A DNA stretch of 64,000 nucleotides, taken from NCBI RefSeq assembly GCF_014174515.1, contig NZ_JACJUG010000015.1, positions 1 to 64,000 of the forward strand. Direction: 5' to 3'. Positions within the stretch are counted from its first letter, which is position 1, and every line of letters begins with the position of its first letter. Source of the DNA: Mitsuaria sp. WAJ17 (GTDB lineage Bacteria > Pseudomonadota > Gammaproteobacteria > Burkholderiales > Burkholderiaceae_C). Shown here one piece after another: positions 36,890 through 45,674 of this stretch. The notes below the pieces were generated by a model. It was given only the letters and a program-made list of their open reading frames with translations. It searched no databases and was not told the DNA's origin. The position numbers were made by a program, and so were the translations under genes.

Positions 36890-39800
36890 GTGGATGACAT
36901 CGACAGGTACAACATCCGCTATGAGTACGATGCCGTCGGCAACCGGCGGATGATCGATGCTAACTACTGGGATGGACCGACAGGAGGCCGCCTGGACCGC
37001 CAGACCTACTGGTACGCCTACGACGCGATGAACCGCTTCGTGGTCTCCAAGGGCCAGCTCAACACCACGGTCGCAGGCACGGACCTCAACCGTTTCGCAG
37101 ATGCCAAGCGGGGCACGAGCCTGACGGACAGCTCGGTGAACATCATCAGCGGCGAGTTCGGCATCAAGCTGGGCTATGACAAGAACAGTCAACGTGTCAG
37201 TGCGCAGTATGTGTTCAATGGCGCTGCCACGACCGACACCTACAAGTACAGCGGCGACGGCTACCTGCAGCTGACCAACATCAACGGGGTGCTCAAGGTC
37301 ACGCGGGAGCTGGATGCGCTGGGGCGCACGGTGGTGCAGCATGACATCGATACTGTCACCGGAATCTCCGTGTCGGGCCAGCACACCCGGTCTGAATACG
37401 ACCTGGACAATCGGCTGCTGAGCCAGAATTTCGTTGATGACAAGGATGGCAAACGCAACTATGCGCTGAGCTATCTCTACTATGAGGCGGTGTCAGGGTC
37501 GGCTGCCCGATATGCCTACGACGAGAAGACGGCTTCGATGAGCGGGGCCGGCAAGGGAGCGCTGGCCAAGACGGTGCTGCGCCCGGCGGAAGGCAAGGAG
37601 ACGACGACCACCTACACCTACCAATACTGGGACGACGCCAAGCAATACACGATCGTGAAGGCGAATGCAGACGTTGGGACTGGCACCACGCAGATGAGCT
37701 ACGACGTGAATGGCAATCTGCTGTTCTCCAACGATGCCGTCAGCAAGGTCACCAGCACCTTCGTGACGACAGCCAACGGGCTGATCCTGTCGCGTACGCG
37801 CATGCCGGATTCGGGCCAGAACGTCAGCCACCACTACTTCTACTACGTGGACTCGCACCGCATCGGTGACGTCGGGGACACGCCGGACGAGATCCAGCGC
37901 GTGAGCTACGCGGAGCAGCTGGCGCTGAAGGACGCACGGCGCAAGGATCCCGACGCGAAGGGGCGGACGTACGGCAGGCTGATCCGCCAGGCAGAGTTCG
38001 ACAAGGAGGAGTCTTCCAGGAAGGGGCATCCTGTGCTCGTGACCGATGCGGTCTACGGCTCGACGGCGGACTTCGATCAGAACTACGAGCCCATCAACGA
38101 CAACTACCCGGGCCACGCGGCCAGCCTGTACACGGTGCAGCGGGACTCGGAGACCCTGGCCTCGATCGCGCAGACGCTGTGGGGCGACGCGGCGATGTGG
38201 TACCTGATCGCCGACGCCAACGGTCTGACGGCCAGCGCCACGCTGAAGTCGGGCCAGCTGCTGGTGATCCCCAACAAGGTCACCAACATCCACAACAACG
38301 CCAAGACCTGGCGCCCCTACCAGGCCGGCGAGGCGATCGGCAAGACCGATCCCACCATGCCCACGCCGCCGCCGCCCAAGAGCAGCGGTTGCGGTGGGCT
38401 GGGGATGCTGCTGATGGTGGTGGTGGCGGTGGCGGTGACGGTGTATACGGCTGGGGCGCTGACTGCGGGTGTGAGCGGTGGCTTTGGTGCCACGATGAGT
38501 GCCGGGGTCAGTACTTTGGCGGGAACTGGGCTTAGCTTAGGCGGGGCTATTGCCATTGGCGCGGCGTCTGCGGCTGTGGGCTCTATCGCCAGCCAGGCGG
38601 TGGGCCTGGCCATCGGTCAGATCGACAGCTTCAGCTGGCGGGCGGTGGGGCAAGCAGCATTGGGCGGGGCCATCACCTCTGGAGTCGGCAACGTGCTTGG
38701 GGGGCCGGCGGCGTCCTCGGCGGTGGCGACCCCTGGGCGGTCGCAGGCCGGGCGGCCATCGGCAGCGGTGTGAACATGGCGCTGCGGGGCGACTGGAGCT
38801 GGAAGACCGTGATGATCTCGGCGGTCAGTGCGGGCGTGGGCTCGGCGGTGGCAGGTTCTGGGACTGACTTCGGCAGTGTCTTGACCCGCGGCCTGGCGGC
38901 CGGCGTGACGGCCACAGCGCTCTCAGGGGGCAATCGTCGGGCTTATGAGTCGGTGTTCATGTCGAGCCTAGGGAGTGCACTGGGTGAGAGCTTGGCGTAC
39001 GGCTCGCCGCAGAAGCCCGCTCCCACTTTTGCTCAGGACAAAGCTGCTCGCGAGCGCGCGAACGACCCTGCGGGGCTTCGTGATTTCGCGAACTACCGGT
39101 CCAGCAACGGTTTCCAAACGACGCGGAGCTACAGCGCGGTTGACCTGTACGGCGCGGACGACATGAAGTTCGACCGGATGCTGCTTGGTGACAGGATGGC
39201 CGCATTGGCTGCACCGCAGGCGTTTGCATCGAGCGCGGCACTTCCCGCCACCTACTTGGCTGTAGACGGCACGGGGCACTGGACTCCGCAGGCCCCGGTC
39301 GTGGTCAATTCGCGAGCCCTGTCAGCGGATGCAAGCGGCGGGCTTGACTACGCGGGTGTTTATGACGAGTACGGCTTGTTCACGATGCCGGGCTCAGCGC
39401 CCATCTGGAATGGAGTCGTCAGTCCCGTAGCCCGGGAGGTCGGTGCAGCCGCGACCTTCCCTCAGCACTTCAAGTCTGCTGTTCTCACGGAACTGGAAGA
39501 CCAAGGGCGGGACGCGGCACTCAAGGGAGATGACAGGGCGCTGATGGTGCTGGGCATGAAGCATACGTATGTGAACATGCTTCTGCCAGGTTCGCCGCAG
39601 GAGGCGGCGTTTGGCGTCGGAGCAGGTGCGGCTATCGGCAAGGTGGCGCCCTGGGCGGTCGGTTACCTGAACCGACTGCCGGTGCTGGGTGATACCCTGC
39701 CGCAATTGGGCAATCGCATCTCCGGCATGTGGGCGCAAGGTATGGAAAACCTTGCTGTGCCTAGGACACTCAATCCGCAATTTGGCGGCGTTTTAGTCGA

Positions 39801-40287
39801 TGACGCAGGTAAGGCGTTCACACCAGCACCAAAATCTGGTCTTGGGTTTGAACTTAGCGTTCGCCAGCATACTGATGCACTCACTACGGTGGATTTGATA
39901 ACGAAGGAACGCTTCAGCCCCAGCGGGGAAATATCGAATCGACCATATCCGACATCCTTCATTTACACAACGTTCAATGAAGAGACGGGTCACTTGTTTA
40001 TCGATAAAATGGCAGCGCAGCCTGGCCGGCATATCGGGCGTGAAATGATTTCAAACATCATTGAAGCCATTGGGCCAGATAATGTTAAATCTATAGGAGC
40101 GGAGTTTGCGGAGACAAACTTGGCCGTTTTTAGGGACTCACTGTCGTCTGGCTTTAGTGAATTCGGTGCAGCTCAATCGACGCCTTTGGGCAAGGCGCTC
40201 AGAGACCTCGGTTTCGAAAACCACCTGACCAGCGTGAAAGATGCCTATCCTCGTCCGGCTGTTTTTTATCGCATCAAGGGGCAATGA
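36890..40287 (+). pseudogene. RHS/YD-repeat and LysM polymorphic toxin gene, 5' truncated and frameshifted
   Basis: Two reading frames make one gene. Frame one (36890 to about 38704) holds YD repeats (YEYDAVGNRRMI, YKYSGDGYLQL, SEYDLDNRLLS), a LysM domain (YTVQRDSETLASIAQTLWGD) and a Gly/Ala-rich hydrophobic stretch. The second (from about 38705) continues GAGGVLGGGDPWAVAGRAAI and runs to 40287. The switch falls in a run of six G (38699-38704); one extra G restores a single frame. The N-terminal secretion part of such proteins is missing and the gene starts beside a sigma-factor remnant. The last 155 residues (39820-40287) are an AT-richer GNAT-like toxin tip. The immunity gene overlaps the stop. 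Without a start region it is probably unsecreted, or a reservoir for recombination. Confidence 0.8.
39820..40287 (+). other. GNAT-like C-terminal toxin domain of the RHS protein
   Basis: The final 155 residues differ from the core in base composition (visibly richer in A/T). The pattern HLFIDKMAAQPGRHIGREMI, then VKSIGAEFAETN and LGKALRDLGFENH, follows the GNAT order of strand 4, an R-x-x-G-x pyrophosphate loop with helix, strand 5 with Asn, and a late LGF. This suggests an acetyltransferase toxin; it is an inference from motif order alone. Confidence 0.5.
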
Positions 40288-40622
40288 TGGAAAAGGTATT
40301 GGAAGAACTGATAAGGGAACTCGTCGATTTCGGAAGGGCTGAGGAAGTGGCGCTGCTGATGGACGGGGACAGTAAGTACTATTCAGGATCTGTGGAAAAT
40401 ATCCCAACGTCAATAGACGAGGTGTATGTTTTCAGAATGGCCACTGAGCACCTGAAATTCGTTGCAAAATATGGCCAAGACGTAAAGATGAAGAAGGTTG
40501 ATGGTCACGTGTTTTCTGCATATCCAGAATATTTTGAGCAGTGGGTGTCTGGTGGTTGCCGGGGCGTGTGCTTGGGCGATGTGAAGAACTATTTGAAGGA
40601 GCATCCATTGTCGAGTAGATAA
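40284..40622 (+). CDS. putative immunity protein for the GNAT-like RHS tip
   Basis: 112 acidic residues (MEKVLEELIRELVDFGRAEEVALL at the N terminus in outline, later VWVSGGCRGVCLGDVKNYLKE-like helix). No known family was recognised. Position is the evidence: the ATG overlaps the toxin stop (ATGATGG) and the gene shares its low-GC character. Size, acidity and a tiny cytoplasmic fold are typical of immunity partners encoded directly after polymorphic toxin tips. A second in-frame ATG at 40287 could be the true start. Confidence 0.7.
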   Translation: MMEKVLEELIRELVDFGRAEEVALLMDGDSKYYSGSVENIPTSIDEVYVFRMATEHLKFVAKYGQDVKMKKVDGHVFSAYPEYFEQWVSGGCRGVCLGDVKNYLKEHPLSSR

Positions 40623-40672
40623 CCTCGCAACTTTCGACGAAGATACGTCGAATACTGGACCGAAGCATCGAG

Positions 40673-41944
40673 TTGGGGAGTGCGATTGGGGACAGCTTCG
40701 CAAGCCCCGGACGACAAGGCGATGGGCCTTGGTCCGCGAGGGACTATCGCAATGGGTCGGACGTTGAGAGCGATCTGGCGATGGAAGCCGGTAACCGGCA
40801 GCGCGCGCAGTCCTACCTCGACATGAGTCCTCAGGCTTCGTCAGATGCAGTTCTCCGATTGAGCCGCGGTGCCAGCCTTCCGCAGGACACCCAACTGCTG
40901 ACCATGCAGGCCCGGATCAACCAGATCAACGCAATCGGGGACAGCATTCGACAGCAACGCCTGGCCGCCGACGCCATGGAAACATCGGGCCTTTACGCTG
41001 ATGGTGCTGGCGATGTTCGTACCTTGCTAACCTTGTCCGATACGAGCGCGCCACTTCAACGCTTTGCAGCGGAGCCGCTCTCACCTTTGGCGCGAGCCCT
41101 GACCATGGAGGTTGAAGTTCCCCCCAGCTTGGCCGCGATTGGACGAGGCGCTGGTGACTTGGTGGCCGACGGCATTCTGGGCATGGCCAATATGACGGTG
41201 CTTCCGTTGGCGGATACCGTCCAAGCAGGCCTGAAGTACTTGCACGGGTCAGTGACGGGCGACTACCAGCCTCTGAACGCGCTCAGCACCTTTGGTGCGT
41301 CAGGCGCCAGCACATGGGATGGGGTGAAGTCCACTGCGGTGAATGTCTTCAACGTCTCGCCGGCGGGCATGGTCTATCACTCCTACACAGGGGCACGGAA
41401 TGCGACCACTGCGCTCATGAATGGCGACCTGCGGCGTGCCACGAGCGAGGGGCTGGGGCTGGGGCTGAACTTCGCAGGTGCGCGCGCAGCTGGGATGGGA
41501 GACTACGGCTTCACCATTACAGATGTTCGTGGCGCGGGGATGGGGCGCGGCCAAGTTGGTGCTATCGGCATCAAGTTCGGCAAGTTGGCCGATGGGCAAG
41601 GTGCCACGTTTGGTCGGGCGACTTCACATGACTACCGAGCAACGTTCTTTGCCGAGTATCCCGAGCTGAATGGCAAGGTGGTGGTGCACCATGCGGTGGA
41701 ACAACAGGCTCTGACGCGATACCCAGGGGTAGTTAGCGCAGCTGAGATGCACTCGCTGGAGAATCTCCGCGGGATTCCAAAGGAGACGAACTCGCAGTTG
41801 CATCTCAGTGAAATTCGACGTGAATGGAATCGGTTCTACCGCGAGAATCCGACAGCGACGCAGGCTCAGCTTCTTGCTAAAGCCACTGAGATTGATGCCA
41901 AGTACGGGACTCGGTTCAGTCCGCCCGTTGAATCTGGAAACTAA
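40673..41944 (+). CDS. displaced (orphan) RHS C-terminal toxin module with HNH-like nuclease motif
   Basis: 423 residues from a TTG with no good ribosome-binding site. It starts ELGSAIGDSFASP, matching SLGSALGESLAYGSP of the main RHS gene (38967 onward), so the frame begins at the conserved core/tip boundary and lacks a core. A long linker (about 20-315) precedes the tip: VVVHHAVEQQALTRYPGVVS, then LENLRGIPK, LHLSEIRREWNRFY. The HH, N and H spacing resembles HNH/treble-clef nuclease toxins of RHS and CDI systems. It is best read as a silent cassette that can replace the active tip by recombination. An immunity gene follows after 2 bp. Confidence 0.75.
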   Translation: MGSAIGDSFASPGRQGDGPWSARDYRNGSDVESDLAMEAGNRQRAQSYLDMSPQASSDAVLRLSRGASLPQDTQLLTMQARINQINAIGDSIRQQRLAADAMETSGLYADGAGDVRTLLTLSDTSAPLQRFAAEPLSPLARALTMEVEVPPSLAAIGRGAGDLVADGILGMANMTVLPLADTVQAGLKYLHGSVTGDYQPLNALSTFGASGASTWDGVKSTAVNVFNVSPAGMVYHSYTGARNATTALMNGDLRRATSEGLGLGLNFAGARAAGMGDYGFTITDVRGAGMGRGQVGAIGIKFGKLADGQGATFGRATSHDYRATFFAEYPELNGKVVVHHAVEQQALTRYPGVVSAAEMHSLENLRGIPKETNSQLHLSEIRREWNRFYRENPTATQAQLLAKATEIDAKYGTRFSPPVESGN

Positions 41945-41946
41945 AA

Positions 41947-42369
41947 ATGCACTTCATCCTAGAGCCCGAGGTGGCGGGAGGTCTTGGCGCCAATACCGTC
42001 ATGGACCGAACTTCGCATCCGCCCCAGGTAATGCACTTGCACTACCAGTTTGATGGCTGGCTTGGCGATGTCCTCGTTGAGAGCTTCCCATGCTTCATTG
42101 TTACCCATGCTGCCAAGGAAGCGCTAATCGCGGCTGCTGTGACTGGGGTGCAGTTTGGTGATGTGGAGGTCTCCACGTCAGACCAATTTAGCGAAGTCTG
42201 CGCGGGAGTCGTGTTGCCTGAGTTTGTAAGGCTTGAGGCAGTGGGAAGGGCCGGCAGTGACGACTTCGGCGTGGTTAAGGACGGTCGGCTTGTCGTGTCG
42301 GAACGAGCATTGGCAGTTCTGCAGCAATTCCAGTTGGCAAATGCCCTTGTAGAACCATTCGTCCTATAG
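41947..42369 (+). CDS. immunity protein, MXAN_0049/DUF1629-like (Imm11-type)
   Basis: 140 residues. The C-terminal two thirds read VTGVQFGDVEVSTSDQF, VVLPEFVRLEAVG, SDDFGVVKDGRLVVSERAL and end LANALVEPF. This matches by eye the immunity family described as DUF1629/MXAN_0049 (Imm11), whose members lie beside nuclease toxin tips. It begins 2 bp after the stop of the orphan tip. It should neutralise that nuclease in the cytoplasm, and keeping it protects against sister cells deploying the same tip. Confidence 0.75.
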   Translation: MHFILEPEVAGGLGANTVMDRTSHPPQVMHLHYQFDGWLGDVLVESFPCFIVTHAAKEALIAAAVTGVQFGDVEVSTSDQFSEVCAGVVLPEFVRLEAVGRAGSDDFGVVKDGRLVVSERALAVLQQFQLANALVEPFVL

Positions 42370-42538
42370 CGATACGGATGGCCAGGGACCACCACCGTAT
42401 GGCCGCATGCTTCCCTCAGGATCGCTGCAGAATCATCGCAGAGGCGGAGGAATCGTCCAGGGCAGGATGCCAGATGTGTGCCTCACGGCGCACATCCATC
42501 CTGGTCCGCTGGGTCGCTGGCGCGCCCGTCGCAGACGG

Positions 42539-42817
42539 TCAGGGCTGCGCCCCGAGACCCCGGTTCAGGCCAGCTGTTGCCCGCCGATCCGCCTCGCGCG
42601 CCCGCTCGATGATCCGCCGCCGCACCTCCTCCGCGCCGAGCTGCCCGGTGACCATGGCCTGCATGTCCGCCAGGAACTCCGCGCTGGGCTGATGGCCCTC
42701 GATGCGGGTGCTGGCCAGGGCCTGCTCCAGGCGCATGCGGCGCTCGGCCACGGTGCGCTGGCGCGGCGCTGCGGACTCGTCAGAGGTGGGCTTGTGTTCC
42801 ATGCGGTTCGGCTCCAT
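42539..42817 (-). CDS. VbhA-family antitoxin (orphan Fic inhibitor)
   Basis: 92 residues (or 87 from the ATG at 42802). The central stretch RRMRLEQALASTRIEGHQPS, followed by FLADMQAMVTGQLGAEEVR, matches VbhA, which blocks the Fic AMP-transferase VbhT. The inhibitory motif [S/T]xxxE[G/N] is intact as STRIEG. VbhA genes normally sit directly upstream of their fic gene. Here 42370-42538, where fic should start, holds no Fic motif, and the RHS immunity gene follows. The toxin gene seems lost or displaced. A phased octamer array lies 35-95 bp upstream. Confidence 0.75.
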   Translation of the reverse strand: MEPNRMEHKPTSDESAAPRQRTVAERRMRLEQALASTRIEGHQPSAEFLADMQAMVTGQLGAEEVRRRIIERAREADRRATAGLNRGLGAQP

Positions 42818-42850
42818 CGGCACCTGGCATCGCCGCTCGCACCGGCCTGG

Positions 42851-42911
42851 TGTTCGGTCCTGTTCGGTGGTGTTCGGTGACTGTTCGGTGTTCGTTCGGC
42901 ATTCGTTCGGT
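42851..42911 (-). repeat. six octamers at one-helical-turn spacing upstream of the vbhA-like gene
   Basis: TGTTCGGT occurs at 42851, 42861, 42871 and 42882, followed by the variants CGTTCGGC at 42893 and CGTTCGGT at 42904. Spacings are 10, 10, 11, 11 and 11 bp, so all copies lie on one face of the helix. The position just upstream of the antitoxin start suggests operators for a repressor. Confidence 0.7.
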
Positions 42912-43349
42912 GTTGCGGGCCCAAAGCGGTGGGCCGTAAAACCCCGGCCGTTCCCCATGAAACAGCTGGCCTGAGCCCCCGGTTCGGCATCGCGGTGATC
43001 CCCCGCGGCCCCCGGCCGGAACTGATCACACATCACGCAACCTGGCGGTTGCTGGTAAGTCCCTGCTGTGCAAGCAGAAACCGCGTTAAGCACAACCCCG
43101 GCGCTTTCCGACAAGAAAACTTGGCCCGCATTCAACGGATGGTGGGCGACGCGAGTGCGCCGGGCGCCGACGTGTGGCGGCTCGCCCGCACCCGGGCCGG
43201 CCTGAGCCGCGTGTGGTGGGCATGGCTTCCTGGAGCGAGGCCGCCTCTGCCGGGCTCGGGCTGCTGAAGACCGTCGATGCTGAAGGACTCGTCGCCCATC
43301 AGCCCGCCGCGTGCGGGCGCTGAGCGAAGGAAGTCGAGGCGTCGCCGAT
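42912..43349. other. region between the phased repeats and the phospholipase promoter
   Basis: No gene with a ribosome-binding site or recognisable protein is seen in this stretch. It is GC-rich, and open frames on both strands are low-complexity Arg/Pro/Ala shadows. Confidence 0.5.
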
Positions 43350-43383
43350 CTGTCACCCCGTCTTCACGAGCGCTGCCTACAGT
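43350..43383 (+). promoter_or_regulatory. PhoB box and -10 element of the phospholipase gene
   Basis: Two 7-mers, CTGTCAC (43350-43356) and TCTTCAC (43361-43367), are separated by 4 bp as in Pho boxes (consensus CTGTCAT-N4-CTGTCAC). Ten bp later is TACAGT (43378-43383), the place of the -10 in PhoB-dependent promoters, where the Pho box replaces the -35. Phospholipase C genes are often in the phosphate-starvation regulon. Confidence 0.6.
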
Positions 43384-43437
43384 GGCGCCGCGCACGACGT
43401 CCGAGCCCCTCTTCACTCTGTCCTACAGGAGACATCC

Positions 43438-43521
43438 ATGTCCCGTTTCACGCCCGTCGCGGCTCTGCACGCGACCCAGGCGCGCCGCTGCTTGCGCGCA
43501 TGCCGGGGAGCCGCACGATGA
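43438..43521 (+). CDS. 27-codon leader ORF coupled to the phospholipase gene
   Basis: ATG at 43438 is preceded by a strong ACAGGAGA site at good spacing, better than that of the phospholipase itself. The 27-residue product is Arg/Ala-rich (MSRFTPVAALHATQARRCLR) with no signal. Its TGA (43519-43521) overlaps the phospholipase ATG (43518) as ATGA. This looks like a translational-coupling leader. It could instead be a remnant of an alternative start region. Confidence 0.5.
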   Translation: MSRFTPVAALHATQARRCLRACRGAAR

Positions 43522-45674
43522 GCCGCCGCTCCTTCCTTCGCGCCAGCGCCGTGCTGGCCAGCTTTCCTCCCGCCATCGCGAGAGCGCTGGCCATCCCCGC
43601 CAATCAGCGCACGCGCAGCCTGGAGGATGTCGAGCACATCGTCGTGCTGACGCAGGAGAACCGCAGCTTCGACCACTACTTCGGCACCCTGGCCGGCGTG
43701 CGGGGCTTCGGCGACCCGTTCCCCGCGCCGGTCAAGGACCGTCCGGGCCTGTTCACCCGCAAGAGCGTGTTCGTGCAGCCGACCCAGGGGGGCAATCCGG
43801 TGCCGGGCCGGCCTGACTGGGGCCAGCGCCGGGCGATCGCACCGTTCCCCTTGAATACGAGCCAGGACTTCGCGCTGATGCGCGTCGCCGGCACGCCGCA
43901 CGCCTGGCTGGACGCCCAGCTCGCCTGGGACCACGGCCGCATGAACGACTGGTGCAACGCCAAGCAGAACCACTCGCTGGGCTACTTCAGCGAGGCCGAC
44001 CTGCCGTTCCAGTTCGCACTGGCACGCGCCTTCACGCTGTGCGACCACTACCACTGCGCAACCCAGACCGGCACCAACACGAACCGTTTGTTCCTCTGGA
44101 CCGGGCACAACGATCCGCTTGCCGTCGCCGGCGGCCCGTGTACCGACAACAGCCGCGAATGGTTCAACACCGATCGCGCCACGGACTACCGCTGGACGAC
44201 CTATCCCGAGCGCCTGCAGGCTGCCGGTATCTCGTGGCAGGTCTACCAGAACATGTCGGACAACTTCACCGACAACCCGTTGGCCGGCTTCCGGCCCTTC
44301 CGCGATGCCTGGTACGAGCGTGCCGGCTATTCGCAGGCGCTGCGAGAACGTGGCATCAGCACGCGCGACCTCGATCTGCTCAAGGCCGACGTGCTCGCCA
44401 ACCGTCTGCCGCAGGTCAGCTGGATCGTCGCGACGGCCGAAGGTTCGGAGCACCCGGGACCTTCGAGCCCGGCCTCTGGCGCCGACTACACGGCCCGCGT
44501 GCTCGACGCGCTGACGGCCAACCCGGAGGTCTGGAGCAAGACCGTCCTGTTCATCAACTTCGACGAGAACGACGGCTTCTTCGACCATGTGCCGCCGCCG
44601 GCTGTGCCGTCCTACGTCGCCTATGACGCCGACCCAGCCAAGGCGCAGCTGGCCGGTGCATCGACGGTCGATACGAGCGGTGAGTACCACCACGTGCTCA
44701 ACGGCGCCGATGCACGCACCCACCATCGCCCCTACGGCCTCGGCCCGCGCGTGCCCATGTACGTGGTCTCGCCGTGGACCAAGGGCGGCTGGGTCAACTC
44801 GCAGGTGGCCGACCACAGCTCGGTGCTGCGCTTCATCGCCGCGCGCTTCGGTGTCCAGGAACCGCTGATCAGCCCGTGGCGGCGTGCGGTCTGCGGCGAC
44901 CTGCAGTCCTGCTTCGACTTCGCCAACCCCGACGACGAGGGCTTCCTGCAGCTGCTGCCGGCCACGGCCGAGCGCCGCGCCCGCGCCCTGGCGCTGCCGG
45001 GCACCAAGGCGCCGACGGCGCCCGCCACACTCGCAGCGCCCGTGCAGCGGGCCGGCATTCGACCAGCGCGTTCGCTGCCCTACGACCTGCAGGTGCAGGC
45101 GCAGGTGCCTGAACACGGGGGTCAGGTCTTGCTGAGCTTTGAGAACACGGGCGAGCAGGGCGCGGTGTTCCATGTCTACGACCGGCTCGCGCTGGACCAG
45201 ATGCCGCGGCGCTATACGGTCGAGGCGGGCAAGCAGTTGCAGGGCCGCTGGCCCACGGCCGCAGCCTATGACCTGTGGGTGCTCGGCCCCAATGGCTTCC
45301 ACCGCCACGTTGCCGGCGATGTGCGGCGCCCGAGCGGCAGCGCCTTGCCCAGCCTCGTGCTGCGCACCGCGCGTGCCAGCGGCGAGCTCCTGATCGACCT
45401 CGTCAACGAGGGCGGCGCACCTTGCACCTTCGTGCTGCAAGCCAACAAGTACCTGTCCGCCACGCCGCGCGAAATCACCGTCGTGGCGCGCAGCCGCACG
45501 AGCCTGCGCATTCCGCTAGCCGCCAGCCAGAACTGGTACGACTTCAGCCTGCGCGTGAAGGGACTCGGCGGCTGGCTGCGCCGCTTCGCCGGCCACCTCG
45601 AGGACGGCAAGCCGTCCATCAGCGACCCGGCGCTGCAGGGCGCTGCCCGGCTCGATCAACCCACGACTGCATGA
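43518..45674 (+). CDS. Tat-exported phosphocholine-preferring phospholipase C
   Basis: 718 residues. The twin-arginine signal SRRSFLR followed by a hydrophobic stretch ends near ARALA. The acid-phosphatase-like phosphoesterase core starts VEHIVVLTQENRSFDHYFGTL (in outline) and has CDHYHCATQTGTNTNRLFLW and NFDENDGFFDHVPPP, all typical of bacterial non-hemolytic/hemolytic phospholipase C. Two C-terminal DUF756-like beta domains (about 550-715) complete the family architecture. It releases phosphate-bearing headgroups outside the inner membrane. The start at 43518 places RR correctly; ATG at 43500 is an alternative. It ends in an ATGA overlap with the PEP-CTERM gene. Confidence 0.93.
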   Translation: MSRRSFLRASAVLASFPPAIARALAIPANQRTRSLEDVEHIVVLTQENRSFDHYFGTLAGVRGFGDPFPAPVKDRPGLFTRKSVFVQPTQGGNPVPGRPDWGQRRAIAPFPLNTSQDFALMRVAGTPHAWLDAQLAWDHGRMNDWCNAKQNHSLGYFSEADLPFQFALARAFTLCDHYHCATQTGTNTNRLFLWTGHNDPLAVAGGPCTDNSREWFNTDRATDYRWTTYPERLQAAGISWQVYQNMSDNFTDNPLAGFRPFRDAWYERAGYSQALRERGISTRDLDLLKADVLANRLPQVSWIVATAEGSEHPGPSSPASGADYTARVLDALTANPEVWSKTVLFINFDENDGFFDHVPPPAVPSYVAYDADPAKAQLAGASTVDTSGEYHHVLNGADARTHHRPYGLGPRVPMYVVSPWTKGGWVNSQVADHSSVLRFIAARFGVQEPLISPWRRAVCGDLQSCFDFANPDDEGFLQLLPATAERRARALALPGTKAPTAPATLAAPVQRAGIRPARSLPYDLQVQAQVPEHGGQVLLSFENTGEQGAVFHVYDRLALDQMPRRYTVEAGKQLQGRWPTAAAYDLWVLGPNGFHRHVAGDVRRPSGSALPSLVLRTARASGELLIDLVNEGGAPCTFVLQANKYLSATPREITVVARSRTSLRIPLAASQNWYDFSLRVKGLGGWLRRFAGHLEDGKPSISDPALQGAARLDQPTTA

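Noticed and set aside
36890..42369. Prophage or transposon as origin of the RHS island
   Set aside because: No transposase, integrase, phage structural gene or terminal inverted repeat was seen at the edges.
42370..42538. Remnant of a fic toxin gene after the VbhA-like antitoxin
   Set aside because: Neither strand shows an HPFxxGNGR motif or the typical Fic N terminus; the short frames there end in stops.
42851..42911. Phased octamers as a CRISPR array
   Set aside because: Units are 8 bp with 2-3 bp between them, there are no spacers, and no cas genes are in the window.
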